Shown here one piece after another: positions 34,401 to 45,239 of a stretch of DNA of 64,000 nucleotides. The stretch's first letter is position 1; every line of letters starts with the position of its first letter. Below the pieces are notes generated by a model. The model did no database searches. It was not told where the DNA came from and worked only from the letters and a program-made list of their open reading frames with translations. Source of the DNA: Evernia prunastri (Eukaryota; Ascomycota; Lecanoromycetes; Lecanorales; Parmeliaceae); NCBI GenBank assembly GCA_003184365.1, contig NKYR01000080.1:123045-187044 (forward strand). Reading direction: 5' to 3'. A program made the translations under genes and the position numbers.

Positions 34401-36122
34401 CTTGAGGGTATTTTGTCTAGCAGGTTCTCATTGCGACTAGCGGGGCTGGTCTTATCTCACTCCCTTGTTTCGCAGCCACGAAGTCAAATCTTCCGTTCGT
34501 GGCTGCCAGTCTCCCCGGACAGTCTCCATCCATGGGCACTTCACCATCATAGTCTTTAGCCGCAGCCGCCTACTTCTCAAGGCTAGCATTTCCCCCCCAA
34601 CCTCGCTGCAAGCTTGAGACGGTTCGGGTCGTGTGACTTATCGACGAATACTGGCTTTGGCTTCCGAGGAGATAGATTGACGACAATTTATACTTCAAAG
34701 GCGATGTTGTCTTTGAGCCTCATTTACCACATACAGTTTCTCATTCAACCTACTAGAGACCCGACCTGTGGGAAGTGATCAGATCCAACATTTTCAGGAT
34801 TCGACGCTTGGACTTGTGTATTCCGAAAAGTGAACAAATGTTGGTGCCGTCATCCGTGAGATGACTTACTCCTAAGAAAAGACTTCAGACCCATATACCG
34901 TGGACATAGTACGGTACACAGAGAGGTCCACTGCATTCAGTACTTCCATCGACAAGGCTAGAGACGCTTTACTGGCAACTTGAAAACCCTACAAATATGT
35001 TTATTGAGCAGTGGTACAGGACTTTCACCTAAGATTTGGCTAGTCAAAAAACGTTCCGCTGTACAGGTACGTCTGTGAAACAAATCAATGCGAGTTGGAT
35101 CCCGCAGAACACACTCATCACAGCAATATACAATATATGCTTCAATTCCTCTGAGGCGTGCACCACTTGCTCAAAATCCAATGCCATGAGACTGTGTCAA
35201 ACCGGAATTCATTCTTTGGATTTCTGCTTCTCGGGAAACCGTTCAAGTCGAACGAAATAATGGCCCAGATGCTATCTGTTCTCATCCCGTAGTGCACACC
35301 GCTCTGTCGACACTCAATTTGTTGATCAGATCAATATGCGTACTCGACTGGTTTCTTCGTGCTCAAGTCATCAACATTCGAACGACAGCTGCTCATTTTG
35401 CCACTGTATCGGTGGAAATAGATTCTTCCAATGCAGCATTGCCAGTTGGGTACGCCTCTGAAGGATATTGGCTCCCCCGTTTTTTAGGAGCAGCCAGGAT
35501 AGGTGGAAGTTCCCCGGGTCCCCTTTGTTTGACTTCATGTTATCAACCTCCAGGCCGTGTTTACTGTCAATCTGTTGAAACAGTTGTCGAAGGCCCTCTG
35601 TCATTGTGCCACGAGCAGGCTGCAATCTTCTTGATATTCCTGAGTAATGGCTGGCTTTCCGATGACCCGAATCCTTCCGCTTGTTGTTGGAGATTTTCTA
35701 GCGTAAACTGATGGTCGCACCCTCTGCTCCGACAATGGACTTCAACGTTACGATTATCGTTGTGGTAGAGTTTTCAAGCTCGGGTTTTATGGCGCCTGAT
35801 GGCTTTGACAAATTCTACTGCACTGCACAACATCTTTGAATGTTGAGAGGCGGAATTGCACGACAACCTGCATTGCCATTTGTCCAATAAACCGGCGAGT
35901 TGATCCGAGCCAGCACACTCTTGCTTTGAGCCAGTCAGATCTCAATAGTGTCCAGTCGAGTAGTGCGATAAAATCTGAAGATGGGCCGCCCGATTTGTGG
36001 CTGTGTCCTGGAATTGCAACGTCTTTTCTACCACACGTCCGACAACAACGATACTTAACTGGTCAAATACAAGCCAAGCCGTCTTTCATTCCTTCCTGAA
36101 ATCTACCTCTAGCCGATATAAA
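31453..36122. other. Central part of the gene-poor tract (4.7 kb), nothing recognised
   Basis: Short frames occur on both strands throughout, none longer than about 180 codons and none with a family I recognise. Base composition looks mixed, without obvious large microsatellites. No terminal repeats, tRNA or rRNA motifs were found by eye. Confidence 0.45.
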
Positions 36123-37390
36123 ATGGGTTCGTCTCAATACTTCTGGTATATGGCTCGCATCGAAGACCATCAGCGTGCGGCTCTCAGACATCCTACGACT
36201 TTCGTAAGTAAATTGTTTGTCACGCCCGATTTGTCCAACGGCTCGCAGAACTAGACGAATCATGACCCAAAGACAATTAGAAGCTATAAAAAAAATTATT
36301 TTTGTACAAGAGAAGGACATTATTCCCTTCGGGTTGCTATTCTGGGACCGCTCGTCTGCTAGAAGAAAGTTGGGTGCGTAGCGAAGCTGTGACTTTCGAC
36401 ATGTGTTCCTCTGATTTCGGTGCTGTCCTGATGGTTTATTTAAGCATAGATCCATCGCTGAGCAGCTCACTTGGTACGAATGCCGCTAGTCATTGGTTCA
36501 CCTACAAGAAAGGACCTGTCAAATCAATGGCGACAAGTCTCAGCCCGGCACTGAAAAACGGTTGCCTTGATGTCGACTTTTGGCGAAGGTTCTGTGCACG
36601 ATTTTGATAACTTCGTGGAACATCACATACTGAGGTTTGAAATGGCCTTGCTCTAATGTCAATGGTCTGCTACACCGAAGACATGTAAGAAATAAAAAAT
36701 GGCTCAGAAAGCTCATGGAAGCCGCCAATTGCTTCTTTCTACTGCGGTTTCAAAGGAAAAGACCTCAAAGATATCCGTAGACACACCGGAGGGCCTTGGC
36801 TGGCAATGGGAAACCAGACCGGATTCGAGACACATATGTCCATCCAAGACGGTCCCCGGCAACGGCACAGTCTCTCAATTTGTCCCAATATTCATATTTC
36901 AACCCCTTCGCTTGAGTCCAGAATTCCTGCTTTCACCACTGTCCCTAGGTCACTAAAAGCTGCTGGCTTAGCATCGCTGTCGGAGAGTGGCGACGGAGAA
37001 ATCAATCCAAAACCAGCCACAATGCCTTCACCCTTTGGAGAATTCTGCAACCAATCCGTACTCTCCTACTCTCCTGCTAGTGATTCGCCGCTCCCATTGG
37101 CTATTGCCGACCTATCTCCAAACGCGACGCCATTTCCTAAGAACGCCAGTATCCCATGCGATTCCAGGCTCTAAGAGACATGACAAATGGCTGATTGAAG
37201 AGGACAAATTCCTTCCCTCGTGGGAAAGAATTGAAGCTGCAATAAATTTAAATCACGCCTCCCCGTCACCGATTTGAGCAACGTACAATGCTTTGGAAAC
37301 GAATGGTCTTCGCAACCAGGCTTTTCACAAAGAGAGGACCAAAGGGAGTCACTTGATGAAGATGAAGTTATTCTCGGGCGAACCAATTAA
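36123..37390 (+). pseudogene. Possible decayed or hard-to-splice gene of unknown function
   Basis: Several plus-strand segments read like protein but lie in different frames. A 27-codon piece from the ATG at 36123 ends in an excellent GTAAGT donor at 36204. A second piece around 36260-36375 reads QLEAIKKIIFVQEKD and IIPFGLLFWDRSSARRKLG. Further pieces at 36810-37172 are Ser/Pro-rich, 37165-37275 contains KRHDKWLIEEDKFLPSWE, and 37255-37389 contains FGNEWSSQPGFSQREDQRE and a stop. Ordinary introns do not join all of them, and the opposite strand at 36063-36470 is also open. I read it as an unrecognised gene, possibly with frameshifts. No function is proposed. Confidence 0.3.
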
Positions 37391-37737
37391 GAAGCTCCAT
37401 GAAGCTGGGAGAACCACAATGACCTTGCAAAGCGTAGAAGCAGGGAACGAGGGCACCAAGACATATCAATCGTTTCAAGGGATGAGTAGAAATGTAGATG
37501 TAAAAATTCGTTTATTTGACTGTGCTGTCATCCTGCTTGCCTTTTCAACAGGAAAGAGCCCCTGATTGACTAAATGGCGAATCGGATTCCATCAAGTTGA
37601 GATCACCTTTGCTACCCGGCACTGATCTGACGTAGCGTTTGGATGCTTCATAATCCTAAAATTTATGGTGAAGTGCTGCATGTTTGCAGCATTATAACCA
37701 TGTTCATAATACACACCCGTCATATTCAACAGGAGGA

Positions 37738-38918
37738 ATGTCCCTCGACAATGTCAAGCACATCGTGCTCGTAAGCTTCTCTTCTTTTAACCCTCTCATC
37801 TCCTCCCTCCCCCCCCCCGGACCGCACTGACACCTCCATAGGTTCTCTCAGGCAAAGGCGGCGTTGGCAAATCCTCCATAACGACCCAGCTTGCGCTCTC
37901 ACTATCACTCGCTGGCCACTCTGTCGGGATACTGGACATCGACCTAACCGGCCCCTCTATACCTCGCCTCCTCGGCCTCGAAAGGGCGAAGATAACCCAA
38001 GCGCCTGGTGGCTGGCTGCCATGTGAAGTCCACGCTTCACAGATACTACCTCCCATACCCGCCCCTTCAGCACCCCAAACACCGACGCAAGCTGACGACG
38101 CTCCTCACACCCTACCGACCGAAAAAGCAGATACAAATGGGCACACTGAACCCTCACCAAAGACTGCGGCGAATGCAAGCCAGGATGGAGAAAATATAGG
38201 ATCTCTGCATGCTATATCACTCGCTCTACTTCTCCCCTCCCGATCCTCGGCCATCGTCTGGCGCGGCCCAAAGAAGACAGCTATGGTTCGCCAATTCCTC
38301 ACTGATGTACTCTGGCCGCCCACCGACTACCTGCTCATCGACACCCCGCCCGGCACCTCAGACGAACACATTTCCCTCGCGGAAACCCTCCAATCGAAAT
38401 CCCTACCGGGCCAACTCGCGGGCGCTGTAATTGTGACAACGCCGCAAGCCGTGGCGATCAGTGATGTGAGGAAGGAAGTCAATTTCTGTCGGAAGGTCGG
38501 GGTGGAGGTTTTGGGGGTTGTGGAGAACATGAGCGGGTATGTGTGCGAGTGCTGCGGGGAGAGGGCGAATTTGTTCGGGAAGGGCGGTGGGGAGGTCATG
38601 GCGGCGAGTTTTGACGTGCCGTTTCTGGGGGGCGTGCCGGTGGATAGGCAGTGGGGGGTTTTGGTGGAGGAGGGGAGGAGGCCGAGGTATGGGTTTGTTG
38701 AACATAGTGGCGAGGGGCTGGAGGAAGGGGAAAAAGAGGAGGAGATTGAGAGCGAAGCGGGTAGGGGAATGTCTAGGGCCCTCGACACCGATGGGGATGG
38801 CAGGGAGGAAGGGCTGCTGGTTGATAAGTACAGAAGTTGCTCGCTTTGTGGGGTCTTTGGGAGTATTACGAGACAGCTGGTCGAAATCGTGGAAGGAAGG
38901 AGTGGTGGCGCCGTCTGA
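37738..38918 (+). CDS. CFD1: Cytosolic Fe-S cluster assembly factor Cfd1
   Basis: Two exons, 37738-37770 and 37842-38918, give 369 residues. Cfd1 is a Mrp/NBP35-type P-loop ATPase. With Nbp35 it forms the cytosolic scaffold that builds [4Fe-4S] clusters. The first exon encodes only MSLDNVKHIVL, leading directly into the deviant Walker A VLSGKGGVGKSS (residues 12-23). Then come GILDIDLTGPSIPRLLG, WRGPKKTAMVRQFLTDV, DYLLIDTPPGTSDEH, and the bridging-cluster motif with Cys246 and Cys249 (YVCECCGERANLF). It lacks the N-terminal ferredoxin-like cysteines of Nbp35, which separates it from that protein. There is an acidic insertion near residue 305 and about 50 extra hydrophilic residues after the nucleotide-binding core (APQTPTQADDAPHT). 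The intron contains a ten-base C run. Confidence 0.93.
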
Positions 38919-39174
38919 TGGGTATCGTTGTGAGCAACACTAAGCTCAGAATAGCATTACAATGGCGTTGTCACATTTTAAAGATGCTGTCATATATGAG
39001 CATTGTCATCATTTCTGCATTACCATGTCTATCTCCATATTGGAAAACCGGTGCTGGCTATGCATAGATCGACGATCGTGCAGATACTTCTCACCTTCAC
39101 TATAGCACAAGAACATTTGTCAATCATCTGAGCCGCCCTCTCCGAACGCCAGATATGCAATCTTCTCATTTGAT

Positions 39175-40530
39175 CTATGACCATTTCTGAACCACAACTC
39201 CGCCTCTCTTGAACTCGGACAAGTCGCCCAGTACTTGACTCTTGTCGCTCAGCTCCTTGCTCGGGAAAGTGGTCATGAGAACCCATGAGCGATTCCGGCT
39301 CTGAGAATTTGAAGCGGTGACGAAAGAGTAGACGTCGCCAATAGTGTGTGTAGTATTGAAGCGTGCGGGGAGACGCGTACCATCCCCTAAACGTATTTGT
39401 AATGAGATGGTAGGCTGTGACTCGTTCACGTCAATTGGCCCTGCTTGTGTCGTAGCTGCAGCTGCTGGAGCGGTGGCTGGTGCTGGCGCAGCCGCTGGTT
39501 CTGCAGTTCCGCTTGTTACCCCAGGTGTTGGACTGCCCAGTCTCTGGCCCCCGCCACTGAAAGGCATATACTTTTTCTTTGGCTGTACGTATTTCTCTGA
39601 ATGCTGTTCTAGCTTCACATCCACCTCTTGACCCGCCTGAACATTTAGTATTGCAAGTGGGGCACGGCCTGTCTTGATCTGAGCGAGGATGGCGGCGTTC
39701 GCTGGATCGTCTGAGCGGTAAAGAGGACCATCATCGACTGAGAACCCATCAGCCCAGAAGTGAAGACGGCGCTCAACTGGTAGTGAGCGTTGTGGTCGGG
39801 ATGCATTAGGGTCTTCAATGGTTTCGCTGGGGGTGTCGTCGCCGCCAAGGGTGTGTGCCGTGCCGGTGAACCGAGAGCTTGGGCCTCGTGGATCATCTCC
39901 ACCTGGTCTGGGAGTATTCCTAGGTAGGTGTCATTAGTATGTAGAACACGTAGAACACTGCGGCTTTGGGTGCGGCCTACTTCTGTGCTTTCTTGATGAT
40001 TTTCTTCCTGAGCTTCTCTGCTGCACCAGGGTTCTCCACCGCTAAGCCGGACTTCTCACCACCTGCATACAGATCCGGACTATCCTCGTCGCTTGGCTCA
40101 AAGTCATCATCGTCATCATCGTCGTCGTCGTCGTGGCCATGACGGTGGCCGGCATGGCTAGGGCCCGCTCCTCCACTCAGATCTCCCAGAGTCGCGAATT
40201 TTTTCTTCGGTGCCTGCGTTGCAGAAGGTGGTGCAGGCATTCTGGATGAGGTCGGTGTAGGCTCTGGAGCTGAAGGTGTAGCTACTGGAGCCTCCGGAGC
40301 TTGATCAGCTTCCTCTAATCCCTCGGAGCGGTTAAAGTATTCAGTGACTGCAGATCCTAATTCCCACGAACTGTTGGCAAGGTATTCCTGAGCCTGTCGT
40401 TTGGTTTGTATTAATTTAAAGCTCCTGTTATGGAAGGAGCCATGAAATAAATTACCACTTGTGGTGTTACTCCAGCCAAGCTCACGAATTCTGAGATCAG
40501 TGCGTCGTGATTAGGCTGTCCTTCCGCCAT
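39175..40530 (-). CDS. SHP1: Shp1/p47-type Cdc48 adaptor (UBA, SEP, UBX)
   Basis: Three exons read 40530-40456, 40393-39981 and 39919-39175, giving 410 residues. Shp1 (p47, Ubx1) recruits the AAA ATPase Cdc48 to ubiquitinated substrates and to protein phosphatase 1. Domains in order: UBA at the N terminus, split by intron 1 (HDALISEFVSLAGVTPQ then AQEYLANSSWELGSAVTEYF); a linker with KKKFATLGDLSGG and a run of ten aspartates; the SEP domain (RRLHFWADGFSVDDGPLYR, ILNVQAGQEVDVKLEQHSEK); a Pro/Ala-rich linker; and the UBX domain (ISLQIRLGDGTRLPARFNTT to GGVVVQKWS). Intron 1 carries a GGAGC/GCTCC hairpin. The gene is divergent from MIM1, 334 bases start to start. Confidence 0.95.
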
Positions 40531-40864
40531 GACACGGAAAGGCTGTCTGGGAGCAAGACTCGTAGAAGACGTGAGACGGAGTCTTCTGGGTTGAGCGAGA
40601 AATTGTCTTAAGATCTATGTAAAGTTGAATGCCGAAAGCGTTGAGGAGCGAGTCGAGTGTAAAATACTTTACTCGACTGGCACATGATGCCAAGACTTTT
40701 CTTTTCAACACTGCTCTGCCAGTTGAGAAGGTTTGCCGAATGTGTTAAAGTCGTCCTCCAGTAGCATCATCGTCTTAGCACCGCGCAGCCAGAAATGGCC
40801 GGGTGACAATCTAGAGATAACTGCTGCGCCGGAACGTCTTCAAGGTATCATCTCCGATCCCGTC
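40531..40864. other. Divergent promoter region, SHP1 / MIM1
   Basis: This 334-base stretch lies between two start codons. The MIM1 frame is open upstream to about 40733 but without an ATG, so that extension is not coding by normal initiation. No strong regulatory motif was recognised. Confidence 0.5.
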
Positions 40865-41381
40865 ATGGCAGAAGAACCACGGCGGCCAGATTTGACTGCA
40901 TCCTCCGCCACCATTCCCTCGGACAGCGAAAACTACTCTTCCTCCCCAAATGAACTCTCCCCTTCACCTCCGTCCTCGTCCAGTTCTCCGATGATATTAT
41001 ACTCGCCGCCTACGATATGGGGTCTGTTACGGGGTGCAGCGATCAACATACTCCTGCCGTTTGTCAATGGGCTGATGCTAGGATTTGGAGAGCTATTTGC
41101 TCATGAGGCTGCTTTCAGACTTGGGTGGTCAGGGACGAAGGTAACCTTTTGTTTCCATTTAGATATAAGAACAGCAGACTGGCAGCTTGAATGGCTGGTG
41201 TCGATACGCCCATTTCTCTTGCATAGCTCCTCTCTTGTATTGTGCTAACAAACGATTGCATCAGATATTCCCTAGCGGACGTGGTTCGAGATCAGTAGGA
41301 CCGGGCATTGAGATACGAGATAATCCATCAGAGAGGATACAGCGAGAACAGGACCTGGAAGACATGACATCTTTAGAATGA
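40865..41381 (+). CDS. MIM1: Mitochondrial outer membrane import protein Mim1 (Tom13)
   Basis: Two exons, 40865-41140 and 41265-41381, give 130 residues. Mim1 forms the outer-membrane MIM complex that inserts alpha-helical proteins such as Tom20 and Tom70 and helps TOM assembly. The N-terminal third is Ser/Pro-rich and hydrophilic. The single conserved membrane segment follows, TIWGLLRGAAINILLPFVNG then LMLGFGELFAHEAAFRLGW, with the GxxxG-like pattern typical of the family. After the 124-base intron the short tail begins KIFPSGRGSRSVGPG and ends acidic. Donor is GTAACC and acceptor ATCAG. Confidence 0.92.
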
Positions 41382-42219
41382 AGTCCATGCAATTGGTGGA
41401 GTGGGCCCACATACCATTTCTCATAGACGAGAGTTGGCTGCACATACGGCGCTCAAAGATCCTTAAGGAATCGAAAAGACATTGCTTGGCGTTGGACCGG
41501 CAAAGCAGGGAACTGCCGAAGACATGCAATCCTCCATTGTTAAATATCAAGCCCGCTTAGACGGGATCCCTACCCACGCTGATACCGTACATCTTCCATC
41601 GATCAGTGTACATGCACCCGTCTCAGAAATGCAATTTTGTATTCACACAAGAAATTTTTGTGCCTTGCCTGTCAATATTACGTTGAGTGTCCGTCCTCTG
41701 TTACGGAGATGACTTCAGGACGATGTTGTCAACGAAGCCCAGCTTTTTATATTGATAGGTACAATCAATAGAGCTAGCCGTGTTGTTGATATTTGTGCTG
41801 ATAAGACGTGTAACCAACTAATCTGAACGCCAGTGGTTATACTAGGGCTGGTTTCATTGCTCGAAGAGGATTGGTCCATACAACTTGCACTCTCAAGGGA
41901 ACGTATGGCGGTCAGACTGGAAGGATTTCAAGTTGGATAAACGCATTGCTGATTACGTATAAAAGCGACAAAGGTCAGGAAATCTGACACTGGTTGATCC
42001 CAACTGGAAAGACTTTGGAACTGCCAGAACACTTAGGGAACATGATCTCAGGCCCACGACTTCGGTGAGCAGCGATTCGCAATTGGGTATGTGCACCACA
42101 ATCTCTCAACATCACCCTCATCCAAAGATTTTAATAAACAGAGTCAAGAGCCTCGCTCAACCGAAGTCACCGTGCCTCTTTCTCCTTTGCCAGCGCTGCC
42201 GCCAAATTTTCTGCGATCA
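41382..42219. other. Gene-poor stretch before the inverted-repeat element
   Basis: No gene recognised. Frames are short and unlike known proteins. It leads into the inverted-repeat element at 42220. Confidence 0.45.
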
Positions 42220-42995
42220 ATGGAATCTGTTGCATCTCATTCATGGAATAATTTTACCCATGGATAGAATATCTCATCCATGGATGATACACCTATCCAT
42301 GGATGATTATGTTATTCATGGTAGTGTATCATACATCTCATGGGCAAAAAGTCCACCACTACCACATGGTATCCATGGACGATACATCTCATCCATGGAT
42401 GTTACTAAGTCTACTTCTTCTGCTCCTTCTTACCACCACCCACCATGGTGTTGTCAGCCATATCATTGCCCTTGCTGGCAGTTCATCTTCCAGTGGAGTT
42501 CCGTCGCTGTCGCTTACTCTCCCGCTTATCTTTATTCTTATTCTTGTCCTGGTCTCGTACTCTATGATCGCGTTGAGTTCTCATAGTCATTGTTGAGATA
42601 TTTGGACAGTCTGAAGTGTTGTCAAACAGAATTCGAAGGACTTGTTCTTTGGATAGTAGAAAGAGTCGGAGTACCTCGATCTCGGTCACAAAACCGATTC
42701 GAAGAAGATATTGTCAAATGTGAATGTCTAGATGGTTGCAGAAAAAGTGTGTATAGCTTCAAGAGATGACTGCATGGCTGCATCAAGGCTTAGATGACTA
42801 CATTCATGGTCGGTGGCTGCATTGCGAAGGCCCAAGCACAATATCCATCGATGAGATGTATCGTCCATGGATACCATGTGATAATGGTGGAATTTTTGCC
42901 CATGAGATGTATGATACACTACCATGAATAACATAAACATCCATGGATAACCGTATTATCCATAGATGACGATAATCCACCAATAGCATGCAACA
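42220..42995. repeat. Long inverted-repeat element with CCATGGAT-rich arms
   Basis: The left arm (best part about 42293-42402) and right arm (best part about 42846-42955) are nearly exact reverse complements over roughly 110 bases, including the words ATGTTATTCATGGTAGTG and CATACATCTCATGGGCAAAA. Weaker pairing extends outward to a shared TGTTGCAT word (about 42229 and 42988). The arms contain many copies of palindromic CCATGG within CCATGGATGA. The spacer of about 440 bases shows no transposase. It looks like a non-autonomous foldback element. I could not define a target-site duplication. Confidence 0.75.
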
Positions 42996-45239
42996 AATCC
43001 GATAGACGGACAAATCTCCACTTTTTCCAAAAACAAAATGCATCGAATCGCCAAGTATAAACTTTTCGATCGCTGCTTATCACAACGTCAATTCCGAGAA
43101 ATAACGGAAGTTCCTGTTATCTTCATCCTAACTAGAGTTGGGCTTTGCTCAGAGTGAGATGTCTTTGAGGAAAGGGTCATCCAAGGCCTTGAGCACGCTC
43201 TGCGGAGGGAGTGTTACGGATATAGGCTGCATTAGGGTGGTTCCGCTGTCTTGGCGGGGTCACACGCTCTTTTGGCCCATTGGTGAGGGGGCTGCACCCT
43301 ATTTCCATGACAGGGAGCTGGTTGCTCGCTCCTAGAAATCAAACATCTTTATCCCCAAGCACGTGGCAAGAGCTTTCGGCTTCCTCCGCTCCCCAATTAC
43401 CCCTGGGAATCGGTCTGTGATAAGCCAAAGGTGACGGAAACGGGTGGGGCTTGATAGTTCGTTTTATCAGTCAGGAAGGCTCATATAGTCGCTTCGATCT
43501 GAATCGCCAGTCCTGGATCCCTAACCATGATAGCTATCAAGACTCCATTGAGTGCTTGTCCCCGTAGAAATGTCTCAGTCAGCCCGTCTCGGTGGGACGT
43601 AGCATTGCGTGGATTGCGTAGCCTGCGCGCCTATGGAAGACATCTCTGCGAAGCTTCCAGCGGGGGAATAATGGGCTTTCTTCGTTCGGCACTCCTGCGT
43701 ATGTACAGAAGGGCCCATAGAGCTGCTGGACAACACTCTTTCCCAGCTCCGCTGTATTTCACTCTGTCCAGGGATACTCGTGTTGAACAGACCGAAAAAA
43801 AGGGGAAAAAGAGCCTGTGACCGCTATAAACAGCTATCTTCGAATCAAATGGGTGAGAGAGCCCAATAGACGCCCACGGCGCCCATCAAGTTCTACTAGG
43901 TCCCCTGTGAAAGAAGCGATATTCGTTGTAACACCTTTTCTCACCCAAAATATCTTCGAAACTTATCTTTCTCTGCGGAAGCATGTGTCTGAATTCTTGC
44001 TGCACTACAACGGCATGCACCAGGCGGGTCTGGATAGCGCGAGAGATAGGAGGCCCGGCACCACCGAGATGGAGAAAATAACTGCGCTTCTTGCACGCTT
44101 AGACCTACCTACGCACGAATATCACTGTACGAAGCAAAATCCTTAAAGCCATCGGATTGCTCAGACACCAAAAAACGCATAGTGAGGTGGCTGGCATCGG
44201 GTTTTTGAGATTCAACAAGTGTTCATGGTTGTTGAGATGACTTTGAGATTGAGGTGGATACAAGCAAAGCAATGAATCATCTTCTGTCTGGTTCCCAACT
44301 GCCGCCAATGACCATGGATCAGGTTCATACCTGGTAACCAGTCTCCATCGATCCAAGGGAGCGAGATTTGATAATAGCCATCGAGGGATCCAATGTGTTG
44401 CATATAGAGATGCAGTGTCACATTCTTCTCGTGTCAGAAGTAAATGACAAATGCTTGCATGCTGGTGGACTGCGTTGATGATGAGAAGCAAGTAGCTTGC
44501 CGTCACCGCCATTTAGACTCTTGGCGAAAGCAAGCATCATACACGACTACCCCTGGAAGGGTGGGCCCGCAGCAGTAATACACTGACAAGGGAGGCATCG
44601 AACGATGCTGCTTCTTTTGAAAACACTACGAGTCTTCCCGGTTCATTTGTGACAAAACTGTTGTATCTGACAAAGATGGTAACGTCAAGACAGGGTGTCA
44701 GATCTCCATGGTCTTTGGACATGGCTATGAACAAGCAGGAGGTATTAATAAACGAAAAGGCGTGCAAAGACAAGCCATGGCATTTCCAGAAAGACACAAG
44801 TAATCTTACCTTCCAGCAAATACGAATAGCAAAGTGGATTTGAATCTGATATGAGCAGTCTTTGCTCTCATTCAGACAGCGTAACCACGCAGTCTTATTT
44901 CACTTGGTGATCTATCGTTAGCTTTAGATATCGTAGTTTGTCAATAAAAGCTTTCTCAAGGAGAAGTGACAAAGAAGCAAACAGACAATTGATATAGATG
45001 GATCCGCCAGAATACAAAGGAACATTGAGCGTGGAGATTTGGAGAGCATCCAACCAGATTGCTATAAACTCAGATATCGAATACGGCCAAAGGTATGAAG
45101 CAACGATGGAAGTATGTAGTCGACAAGAATGGCGTTTTTTATTTCACTGTACCAGTATCTCTCGGCAGACCTTCCTCATCAATATTCGCAGAGATTTGGG
45201 AGTTCGTTGCGCATTTCCTTGAATCTTTTTCAGTCAAGC
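42996..45239. other. Gene-poor stretch of 2.2 kb up to OXA1
   Basis: No supported gene. A minus-strand frame at 44105-44512 (135 codons) and plus-strand frames at 43527-44146 have no recognisable domain. The last few hundred bases should include the OXA1 promoter. Confidence 0.45.

Noticed and set aside
44105..44512. Minus-strand frame of 135 codons with many Leu and Trp
   Set aside because: Two overlapping frames are equally open and neither shows a recognised family.
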